Assembly (NCBI GenBank): GCA_003117195.1 | Contig: BDSI01000022.1 | Location: 439,053 to 503,052 of the forward strand | Direction of reading: 5' to 3' | From: Eudorina sp. 2006-703-Eu-15 | Lineage: Eukaryota > Chlorophyta > Chlorophyceae > Chlamydomonadales > Volvocaceae | DNA length: 64,000 nt | Part shown: positions 12,322 through 22,329 of the stretch, piece after piece | How positions within the stretch are numbered: position 1 is the stretch's first letter | Layout of the letters: every line of letters begins with the position of its first letter | Notes under the pieces: generated by a model | What the model saw: the letters and a program-made list of their open reading frames with translations, nothing else | The model's database searches: none | What the model was told of the DNA's origin: nothing | Program-made: the position numbers and the translations under genes

Positions 12322-15300
12322 TACACACACACATACACACACACGCTTGGTCATGGAACCTATGTAAGCATACGCGCGGGCCCCCCCTTGCCCCTTCCCG
12401 GGTCTGCTTCCCCAACACCCCTTTGCGGCCGCCGCCCCCGCCCCGGTCCCTCCGCAGGCGTGGCGCTGCTGTCCCTGGTGCTGTGCGACGACGCCCACAT
12501 CCGGGAGCTGAACAACCGGCACCGCGGGAAGGACTGCGCCACCGACGTGCTGTCCTTCGAGATGGACGACGACCTGGACTACCGGGTGAGGGGGGGGCTA
12601 AGGGGGGAGGGGGGCCGGGGGGAGGGGGGCGGGGGGCTGGGGTGGGGTGAGGGGGCCGTGGGGGAGGGGGGCGGTATAGGGACTTGGTAGACATAGTGTA
12701 ACTTGTGTGAGCGGGGAGGGGACGGAGGGGAAATGGGATAAGACTGCGGTAAAACCCTTAAGGTATCCCGGCGTCAGTGAGTCAGCTGTGGTGACAAGTT
12801 CTACTGCCGGACAGACATCCCGGGGCTCCCTAGCGGTGAGGGGGGCGGTGAGGGGGGCGGTGAGGGGGGGCGGTGAGGGGGGGCGGTGAGGGGGGGCGGT
12901 GAGGGGGGGCGGTGAGGGGGGGCGGTGAGGGGGGCGGTGAGGGGGGCGGTGAGGGGGGCGGTGAGGGTGGGCGGTGAGGGTGGGCGGTGAGGGGGGGCGG
13001 TGAGGGGGGCGGTGATGGGGGGCGGTGAGGGGGGGCGGTGAGGGGGGGCGGTGAGGGGGGGCGGTGAAGGGGGGCGGTGAGGGGGGCGGTGAGGGGGGGC
13101 GGTGAGGGGGGGCGGTGAGGGGGGCGGTGAGGGGGGCGGTGAGGGGGGCGGTGAGGGGGGGCGGTGAGGGGGGGCGGTGAGGGGGGCGGTGAGGGGCAGA
13201 GGGCGCCGAAGGGTGCGGAGGTCGGGGATTGTTGGGGTGGGGAGGAGGGCATTGTGGGGGAGGCCGGTCTGCCTGCCTCCCACACATGCACACATACACG
13301 GACCGGAACAGCGGCAGCCAACACCCGGGGGGGAGGGGGGGTGGACGCGTGGACCCGGGGGTTGCGTTACTGGGGGCTGTGGCTGCGGCTGGGTACAAAC
13401 TGAGCTGCCCCTGCTCGAACTCGTCCTCCTCTCACGCCTCTCCACCCATCAATATTATGCTTCTCCCCCTCCGCCCTCCCCCCAGTTCTCTCCCTCCCTC
13501 CCTTCTCTTGTCGCAGCCCACCACCTCGACCAACTCGCAGTTCCCTCTTCTTCACCCTCCTCCCTCCCCCCCCCGCCCTCCTCTCCCCCCCTCCCCCCCC
13601 CGCCCAGGTGCATCTGCCCGTCAAGCTGATGGGCGACCTGGTGGTGTCACTGGACACGGCGGAGCGCCAGGCGGCGGAGAGGGGGTGAGGGGGGAGGGGG
13701 TTGGGGCCCGGCGGGAGGTCGGGTGGGGTGGGTGGGGGGATGGGGTGGGGGGTTTGGGGGATGGGGGATGGGCGGGCGGATGAGTGCTCACCCGCCAAGA
13801 GGGGCCCTGGCCTGCCTTTCCGCCATAGATCCTTTCTCCGGCCTCCCGCGATGTGCGGATGGGACGGCCACACACACACACCCCGGGGTCCGATGTCTTG
13901 CCATTGCTTGAGGGCCCTATGGGGGGTTGCGTTCTGAACACCCATTCGAGCACTGGGGACATCCGTATTGGGAACGCGGGTAGGTCTGCTGCTGAGTCTG
14001 TCGTGGGGGGAGGGGAAGAGGCGCTGGGCCCGGCTCAGCCATCTGCCGGCTCTCTTGGGCTTCCAGACACCTGCAACCACCCTCTGTCGGCCCTCCCCTG
14101 CGGAGGCGGGTGGCGGCACCCGCCTATCGCCACCCGCGATCGCCCCCAACCCGCAAACGCTGTATCGGCCAGCCCTCACCAGCCATGTTGCGCGCCGCCC
14201 CGCCCGGCCAGCCCTCCGATCGGGCTCCCTCGGCGCCCTGCAAACGACCCGATTTAGCCGCACCCGACCCAGCCACCCACCCCAACCCCCGCAGCCATTC
14301 GCTTCTGGACGAATGTCGTATCCTGCTCGTCCATGGCCTGCTCCACCTGGCGGGGTACGACCATGAGCGAGGCCAGGAGGCCCATGAGGCCATGGCGGCG
14401 GAGGAGCGTGCCGTACTGGCAGAGCTTGGCTGGCGGGGCAAGGGCCTCATCGCCGCAGCGGATGAGGCCGCGGAGGCGGAGGCGGTGGCGGCGACGCCGC
14501 CGCCGTCGCCGGAGCCATCGCGGGAGGAGAAGGCGGTGCGGAGAGGCTCAAGGGGGATCACTGCGGGGGCCGGCGCGGGGTTCCTGTGGCAGGAGGTGGC
14601 AGGAGGAAGGGGAGGAGGAGGCGGAGGCGGTGCTGCTGAGGAGGGGGCCGAGCAGGGCGGCGCGGGCTCGCGGCGGAAGAGGGCGGCCGGGGGACCCGGG
14701 GGCGCGGGCGGCAGCAACAGCAGCGGCGGCGGCAGCGGTGGCGGCGGCAGCAGAGCCGGGGAGCGATCTGCTGCTCCGCAACAGCCGCGGCCGGAGCAGC
14801 AGCAGCAGCAGGAACAGTCGTCCAGGCAGCAGCAGCAGCAGCAAAGAGGAGGCAGTGCGAAGCGCGGCCGCGGCGGCGTGGGGAGCGGCGGCGGAGGCGG
14901 CGGGGGCGGCGGAGGCGCAACAGGCGGGCAGCGGGGCGGAAGGGGCCATCCGCGGGCGCCGGCGGCGCTCTCGTCGTTTTCCCCATCGTCGTCGTATGGT
15001 CGCCCGGTGGGCCCGGGGTGCAGTTTCTGCGGCTTGTACGGCACTGCCACAGGCGGCGGTGGCTATGCCAGCACGTCGGCAGCGTTAGGTTTGTACGGCG
15101 TCGGCGCGCGGCCCCGGCTCGCGGTTCCCGATCGGTGGCTGTACGGCACTGGCCGCGTCGCTGCCGGGGTCGTGCGCTGTAGCTGCACTGCCGCTGACGG
15201 CGCCGGTCGGGCAGAGGCAAGTAAATGCTGCTCGACAACGACGACAGCCAGCAGCACTACAACCACCACGGCAACCACCACAACGACATCCGTTGCTGCT

Positions 15301-18300
15301 ACGGGTTTTGATTCGTCGTTGGACGGCTCTGCGCCCTGCACCAGCGGCGCCGTGTCGAGTACGGAAGCGGACGTGGCGACGGCGGCAGCGTACGGCAGTG
15401 CGCCGCGTCGGCGGCGCAGCCGCGATGTGGCCATCGTTGCGCTCGATCTGGGTGAGCCCTCTAGGGTACGAAGTACGCGTACGACACGGCGCAGGCCGGC
15501 CGGCCGCCGCCATCACAGTCGCCGCCTCCGCATTTGCTTTCGGGGCCGTGGTGCCGGTTATGGAGTACGAGCAACGATCCCGATACCGTGTCATTGCGCA
15601 GTGCAGGCCTTCCACCCACCCTTCCCACCCCGCGCCACCGGGAGGGGGAAGGGATAGGAAATTGGTAGACATTTTCAAACTGCGCTGCTGCCAGAGCGCC
15701 GGTTCGACCGGAAAAATTTGTATAGTACCATAGATCGCCAGCGACGACGACGGTGTAGGCGTCGGTGTTGCCAAAACCAAGTAAGATGAGTCGGAACGTG
15801 TAGGTTGTCCAACGCAGAATCCGTAGAAAATCGAAAGATAGCGTGGCCGGTGGCGGCGTATAGGCAACAGGACTCCCAACGGGGGGGTTGTTGAGCAGGT
15901 GGTACGAGGGCCGATAGCGCTGGGGGGGTATATACACGAACTAGGTAGAGGGTAGACATACGATAATTAAACTACGCATCCCCCAGTTTGATTATGCCTT
16001 CCTTTTACCTACATCGTACAATCCCCCCAGCGCTATCGGCCCTCATCCCCCCAAGGGGTCCCGAAGCCGCGCGCCCGCCTCTGACGGGTCACCGAGGGCC
16101 GCCAGGCCCCTGACCCCCCTCTTTATATTTCCTCACCCTCGCCCTCGCGCGTCCCCCCCCCCGCCGAGACACCCCGTCGCTGCTCCCTTCGCTGGAATGT
16201 CGGCGACCGCGTCCCACCCCGGCAGTGCAGCCGGCCACTCCCCTGTCCACCCCGGCCGCAGCTGAACCCCTCCGGCTTCCCGGTTCCCGCCCCCCAGAAC
16301 CGCGATGCAGCAGTACTCAAGACCGCAGCCTCTACCGCAACACGTGCCCCCCTCCTATCCCCCATTTCCGGCCCCCCCACACCCCGTTCGCCGTCTCACC
16401 CCGGGCAGACGGCACGCTGCTGGACAGCCGCAGCCGCATCCTGCCCTCCAGTGTGGGGGTGATCCGGGCGGCGGCGGCGGCGGGCGTGACGGTGGTGGCG
16501 GCCACCGGCAAGGCGCGCCCCGCCGCGCTGGCGGCCGCCGCCGCCGCGGGTCTGTCCGCGCCGGGTCTGCTGGTGTGGCCCCAGGGCCCCGGGGTGTTCC
16601 TGCAGGGACTGGCGGTGCACGGGCGGAGCGGCCAGATGCTGTCGGATGCGGCGCTGCCGCAGGCCGTGGTGGAGGCGGCGTACAGGTGTTTGTGGGGTGT
16701 CTGTAAAAGATAACTGAGCCGCGAGAGCGAAGTCCAGCGTATCAGGCGATGTAGGCGACGGAAGTAAATGACACCCGGTGTGTGTGTGTGTGTGTGTCGT
16801 TACATATCTGCCGGGGCGACGCTGGCCGGGGGCGCTAACCCGTGTGTGTGTGTGTGGTGGTCATCAGCGGCCGCGCCTGGGGAGGGGCCCCGGGAAGGGG
16901 TTCTGTGGGAGAGTGGTTCCAGGGTGTCACGGCACACTGCGGGCTGTGCAGTTCGCGTCCGGTGGCGCTCATCAGTCCGTCCCTGTGTCACGAGCTCACG
17001 ACGAAGGGGCTTAGGATCTTGACAGTCCTGACATAGCGGAGGCAGTATGAACCACTGGCATCTCTTCTCCTGCTCACAGTCCACCCCCTCCCCGCGTACC
17101 CCTGCCACCCCGCCCCGTCGACCCTGGTCCCTGTGCGCGCCGTACCGTACGGCACCGTACACAGGTACTCGGTCGAGTCGGGAGTGTCCCTGTGTGCCTT
17201 CCTGGGCGATACCTGCGCCGCCCCCTTCATGACACCCGAGCTGAGGGAGCTGCACACCACCTACTACGAGCCGCTGGCCGAGGTATGCCGTACCATGCCG
17301 TTGCACACCGGGCAGGAGGGTTCGATTGATTATCGGCATGCAAGCAACATGAGGAGCACAGCGGGGACTGTTTCGGGGATTCGGTGGTTGGCGAGGCGTT
17401 GTTTTCCTGTTCCGTTGCGCTACCCTATGTGTGTTCTGGTGCACATCAATGTACATCATACCCTCTATACTACCGTGAGGACATCGGCGTGGCAATCAAC
17501 GGAATGAGCGAATGACCCGCCCTAGCATCCTGCCCCTCCTGAACTTGTCTAATGTCTATCCTTCGCGACGGGGCGTGCGTCCACCTGCCCCTCCGCCCCC
17601 TCCGCTCCTTCCGCGGCCCCTCTCCCCCTTTCAACCCCACCACCACCACCGCTGGCCCGCAGGTGGTCCCGGCGGCAGCCTCACTGCGGACGGGTCCCCC
17701 GGTGCGGAAGCTGCTGTTCATGAGCGACCCGGGCCGGGTGAGCCAGGAGCTGATACCCCACTGGACGGCGGCGCTGGAGGGCTCGGGCGCGCAGGTCATG
17801 CAGGTGGGGGTGGCTGGCCTGGGGCTGGGTGTCCAGGTGGCCAGTTGGCCTGGGTAGGGCAGGATGCTGGCTGCTGTAGCCGCCGCCGCCGACGACGACG
17901 ACGTCGGTGCGCCGCTTCTGTCGGGTGATCCGGAGGCGCTTCGGGTGATCAATCACCTGATGGATGTCCCAATACCACGGATCCGGACTTCGCCCCCGGG
18001 ACCTAGCCGCCATCAGCCCCTGAAGGCCTTCATTCAAACCCGCCGCAAGTACACGGTCCGCGGCACCCCCTGCCCCCGCCCCCGTGTTGGTGTTGGACGA
18101 CCCCGCCCCTGCCCCCGCCCTCGTCCCCGTCCCCGCCCCCCCCCGCTGCTATTTCCGTCTACCGTTTCCTGGACCCACCCTCTTTCGCCGCGTCGCCGCC
18201 GGGTTTGCGTGCTCTTTTCTTCTTTTTCTTTAATTTAACGTTTGCCTTTGCCTGCCGTTTGTCTGCCCTTTGTTGCAACTCACATCTTCCGTTCGCCTCG

Positions 18301-18815
18301 CCGTCCGTCCGCGTTTCGTCCCATTTGCGCAGGTGAGTACTACGTTCTCGATAATTTGTGCTGTCTGGGGTGTGGTCCGTCCTCGTGCTGTCGCGCGTTG
18401 GTTGGTCCGGGGTGGGTCCGGCGGCGACGCGGTCGCCCGAGGTAACAGTGAGCGCACAATTCAGGTATGTATGGTAAGTAACTTGGGTCGCATATTGACT
18501 CCTGTGCCACGTATCGGTTCCCCAATCCATACCCCCCCGCTGCATCCCCAGGCGGTGCCCAACATGTTGGAGATCGTGCCCGCGGGCGTCAACAAGTGGG
18601 CCGGCATGGAGCGGCTGCTGGGCCACCTGGGTCTGCCGGCGGCCTCCCTGATGGCGGTGGGGGACGGAGGGAACGACCTGGAGATGGTGGCGCGGGCGGG
18701 GCTGGGGGTGGCCATGGGCAATGCGGTGCCGGCGGTGCGGCAGGCGGCAGCGGCGGTGGTGGCGGGGCACGACGACGGCGGCGTGGCGGAGGCGTTCGAG
18801 CGGTTTGTGCTGTGA
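11162..18815 (+). CDS. YBEY: YbeY endoribonuclease-HAD phosphatase fusion, probably plastid
   Basis: Exons 11162..11493, 11872..11978, 12458..12585, 13608..13684, 14295..15451, 16409..16685, 17165..17282, 17663..17803 and 18552..18815; 866 residues, all phases agree. YbeY is a zinc-dependent rRNA-maturation and ribosome quality-control RNase. Its fold runs from about residue 100 to 250, with LNNRHRGKDCATDVLSF (164-180) and the metal site HGLLHLAGYDH (His228, His232, His238). A 340-residue low-complexity linker (poly-Gly, poly-Gln, poly-Thr, Tyr-Gly repeats) follows. A Cof-type HAD phosphatase comes next, with DLDGT (Asp599, Asp601), Lys794 and GDGGND (816-821). Land-plant chloroplast YbeY proteins carry the same fusion, but without so long a linker. 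The N-terminal 90 residues are Ala/Ser/Arg-rich and fit a transit peptide (inference). The unusual size of exon 5 comes wholly from the linker. Confidence 0.93.
12270..12345. repeat. (GA)n/(CA)n compound microsatellite
   Basis: AGAGAG-type run followed by ACACAC-type run, inside the second intron of the YbeY-HAD gene. Confidence 0.9.
12675..12694 (+). repeat. TTGGTAGACAT dispersed motif, copy 1
   Basis: Reads TATAGGGACTTGGTAGACAT in intron 3 of the YbeY-HAD gene. Related copies are at 15652-15672, 55897-55918 and 59873-59894, all in introns and all on the plus strand. Confidence 0.6.
12835..13195. repeat. G-rich minisatellite (GGTGAGGGGGGC)n in YbeY intron 3
   Basis: About 360 bp of 12-13-bp units of the form GGTGAGGGGGG(G)C with rare variants (one GGTGATGG, one GGTGAAGG). 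It occupies the third intron of the YbeY-HAD gene. Each unit contains GGTGAG, which matches a splice-donor consensus, so the intron carries more than two dozen decoy donors. Confidence 0.95.
15652..15672 (+). repeat. TTGGTAGACAT dispersed motif, copy 2
   Basis: GGATAGGAAATTGGTAGACA in YbeY intron 5, preceded by CCACCGGGAGGGGG. The copy at 59873 has a matching CCACCGG context, so the repeat unit is longer than the core. Confidence 0.65.
15906..16044. mobile_element. 139-bp element with perfect 22-bp terminal inverted repeats
   Basis: The left end (15906-15927) begins GAGGGCCGATAGCGCT and the right end (16023-16044) is its exact reverse complement over 22 bases. The interior (95 bp) is AT-richer and has no ORF. 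It lies in intron 5 of the YbeY-HAD gene, in the middle of 950 bp of non-coding DNA. Size and structure fit a MITE. No convincing target-site duplication is visible (TAC on the left against ATC on the right), so a stable hairpin of other origin remains possible. Confidence 0.7.
16698..16777 (-). repeat. dispersed 80-nt repeat, copy 2
   Basis: Reverse complement of the repeat at 9865-9948 with a small number of changes, starting only about 12 bp after the exon 6 donor of the YbeY-HAD gene and followed by a TG microsatellite. Confidence 0.8.
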
Positions 18816-21800
18816 GGCCGCAGCAGGGCGAGTGGTAGTATGCATGCACGGATGCTCTAAACGGCTCTAACTGCAGGCGACGAGGGGGCGGAATTTGTAA
18901 AGCAGGTGAACAGAGCGTTGCAAACCCTCGTTGCCCGAAACTCGACCCACTGGCGTGGATGTCCGCCACTGCCTCCGCCTGCGCCGCGTCGCCTTCGGCC
19001 TTGCGTTTGGTGCCGCGACCGCCCCCGCGCCTGCCCCTAGGCCTGTGTGGCCGAGCCATGAAGAGCCGTCAAGGGACATAGCCAGATGCCGATCCGCGCA
19101 GCCCCCTCACGTCCGGTAAGTTCGGAAGGAAGGCGGGCATCAGTCAGAATGAGTGAGTCCCTGTCGGACTAGATGCGGCGTGGTCAGCATCCACCGGTAG
19201 GCACAAGGGTCTCACCACATGGTCCGCGGGCCGACGTTGATATTTGTGCCCCTTGGCAGGTTTGCGGGTGACCATCGAAAGCCCTACCATGTGCCCGCTC
19301 TTGCCACCTCGCATGTTTTCTTCTTGCAGCTTTCAAGATGATGATAGCGTGTGTGCCCCTCTCATCCAGCAGCAACTCCAGGAGCAAGGGCCCGCTTGGG
19401 CTGCCTCGTCGAGAAACTGTTTCGCTGATATCCATGCCTCCAGGAGCGTAGCCACGTCCAATTGGCACACAGTGCTGATTAATTCCACTAACGCCGCTAT
19501 TAATTGTTCCGTTCTTCAATGATGGCGCTTGTACACTTGCGACGCGCACCGCGTGGGCACTTCATTGTAAAATATATTTTACAATACTTTCTTGTTATAA
19601 ATGGTACCCTTGACATCAAGTTGCAGGTGCTGTGTATGTTATGCTGTGCATGGCGCGCATCAGCCTTCGTCAACATCTGCAACTTATTATCCCTCAATTG
19701 TTTTGTATTAGAATACAAGGATGTGAGTTTTTAGTCACATGCAGCAAATCCTCGACGTGCTGCAAATCCTCTGACCCACACTTCGACATGAGCACGGGCA
19801 CTGACAGAACTTATCCACCAGTTACACGTGGGTTATACTTATCAACGTATCAATGTCCATCTGCAATAAGAGCCGTCATGACGAATCTTAGGACAAAGAT
19901 CATCTTGGCGCGAAAATTCCACCACAGTACGGGGTCGCGTGTTAGTGGACCCCGCGGGGGGTCATCGGTGACAGCCACAAAGCCTGATATGCTCCTATTC
20001 CGTGCCGCTGGCCACCCTCGTGATCTTCCCCCCGCCGAACCCCCTTTATGTCAATGACGGTGCGAAACGGGCCCCCCTTCGCCCTCCATTCCCCGACCTC
20101 TTGCCCCCCATCCTGTCCTCCTCCCCTTGCCCGCCCCCCGCGCCTCGCGGATCAACAGGGGCACCCCGGGTCCAGCTCTGTCCGGTCCGCCTTCCACCCA
20201 GTCCGAGTGCAGGTCGGCCACTTCCGCGGGCACCGCCCCCAAGAGGCAGCCTTCCCACGTCAGCACCGCCACGTGTAACGGAGCCTCCTCCAACCGGCGC
20301 GCCACCACCCCGTCCGCCAGCGCGCGCCCGTTTCCCCCCTCCCATGCTGCGCGGCGAGCCCGCCTCCCATGCCGGGTGCGTGCAGCGGTGAATGCACGGC
20401 ACCACCCGCTGCCGTACCGGCGGCAACCAGCGGGCCGGCGGGCTGGCCCACTTCGCCGCTGGTTCCAGCTCCGGGCTCACGACCTGCGGCCGGGCGGTAC
20501 GGTGGGCAGGTGCAGCAGCCAAGATCCAGCCCAGGCAGGTCGAGCAGCCGCTTCGCGCGAGTGTGCGGAAAGGAGGCGACCTCACTTACTGTATGCCACC
20601 AGGTTGGGCAGGTAGGTGAGCGCACCGTGTGAATATTGCTCAGGTCGGGCTAACGCGGTCGTCACGGAAATGACCAGTTGGAGAGGTCAGGCTCTCGTCC
20701 TGGTCTGCAATGGGCCGCAGCACATCACTGTACGATATGCGTGTTGCCTCATGCAAAGAGGCGGTGGGTGTGGCAATATCAGCGGAAGAGGGGGAGGCGT
20801 AGGTCGCGCAAGTCGCGCCGGCGGTTGGGAGGGGAAGGCGGCGGCGACGCGGACGTGGGGTCTGATTGGGCTTCGTGACAGCAGCAAGTGAAGTGAGAAG
20901 GGAACAGGATCGACGATGAATAAACAAACGGCTGCTCGTACGGCTGGCTGGCCAGGTAACGGAGGGGATCAAACCGGTCCAGTCGGAGTACTGAACCCGC
21001 CTCCGGGGAACGTGATCCGGAGCTTTTCTGGCGTGTGTCGGACTCCTTACGTACAAGGCGCGTGATCTCACTTCCCCAGGGATATGTCCCCTGGCATGGC
21101 ATGGCGGTGATCGTCGTGCCAATCACGTGCATACGCGTCCAGGGGTTCCGACATCGCCCTTTACTTGCTGGCCCGTGCTCGCGCTGGACTGGGTGTGGCA
21201 AGTGCTGTGTTGAGTGGTTACGGAGGTTAAGGCCGTTGCGGGTTGGATGGTAGTACGGCATATGTACGGCTAGGGAATCGGACCATTGCAATGCACATGG
21301 TGCCGTGTACTCGGCCGCGACCAGCCGAGCGCATTGGCGAACACATCTGGGCCCACCCGCCTCTGGGCTACCGCTGAGGTGCGGACTTGGGAACCGCGCA
21401 GCCCATGTCACCCGCACGGACAGACTGATGGATCGGGGCCCCGACGCAGCCGCGGATGCGCGAGGGCGATAGATCTATTGGATGGAGAAGAATATGTGAT
21501 GACAATCTGCGACCGTTTAGGCGCGTGGAGAAGGCGGACGGGACGGAAGTCTGGTCGCATGCCGTGACGCCAAAGGATGTGCAATCACACATCCGGCTTT
21601 CCTAATGGGTGTTCTTGAGCTTGACTGAGTGCGGTGTTCATGTGCACGTGATCGTTGACCGGTGGGGCGGTTGTCCTTTGCACCATAAGTTGGGGCCCCA
21701 CACAAAAATGGCATGAATGTTAAGTTGTAGAAGCTTGAATGCATTTTGTAAAGTAGAGCTTCGTTGCATGGCAATGCCAATGCGCCCACTTACCCGCTTT

Positions 21801-22329
21801 CACCCGCGAGCATCGCGACTGGCTGCCAAAATATTCCTTCAGTAGTAAATAATTTGACGGATTTCAGCTACCTTGCATCAAGTCCGGGTTTTCCTATTAC
21901 TGGTTCCGGCTGTGTACGATATCGACGACACAAAACCGGCACACACTCAACCAATGTTTGGTACCGTTACATTGTGACTGCGAAATTTGATACATTTGCA
22001 AAAATACATGTTTCAACATCTGTGTACCACCAATTACCATGTGCCGAACTCGCAACTAGTGAGACAGCTGTACGCAGCTTATCTGACCTTGGTAATACGG
22101 GACGCCAACTGGGCATTTGACTAAGAGAGTTTCGCGGACCTAGGCCTCCTGTCAGTTCTACTTGCTGGCCGTGACCCGGGACTAAAAGCAGCGATGTAAG
22201 CCAGCCAACATGGCCGTCTACCGGTATCCCCGACACCCATCGACACGCCACATGGCGTTAGGCGGTGGAGGACTATGGAAGACTGTGGGCACCGGAGCTG
22301 CGACGGCTTGATTTTGTGCATAGCAGTAA
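18816..22329. other. region without an assignable gene
   Basis: 18816-19500 holds the YbeY 3' flank. 19500-19740 is AT-rich and contains a perfect 22-bp palindrome at 19564-19585. On the minus strand 20051-20640 there are two coding-like stretches. One reads YSHGALTYLPNLVAY up to a good donor (A|GTAAGT, exon end 20590). The other reads LHVAVLTWEGCLLGAVPAEV and ends at a stop at 20051. They may be exons of an unrecognised minus-strand gene, but I could not connect them in frame. 21100-22329 shows nothing convincing. Confidence 0.4.
18896..18900 (+). terminator. poly(A) signal TGTAA of the YbeY-HAD gene
   Basis: TGTAA lies 80 bases after the stop codon of the plus-strand gene. TGTAA is the usual polyadenylation signal in volvocine algae. 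Cleavage would be expected within about 20 bases downstream. Confidence 0.45.

Noticed and set aside
12598..13445. Two long minus-strand Arg-Pro-Pro-Ser repeat ORFs
   Set aside because: They are the translation of the YbeY intron minisatellite.
14124..15050. 308-codon minus-strand ORF
   Set aside because: Antisense shadow of YbeY exon 5, whose splice phases and catalytic motifs prove the plus-strand frame.
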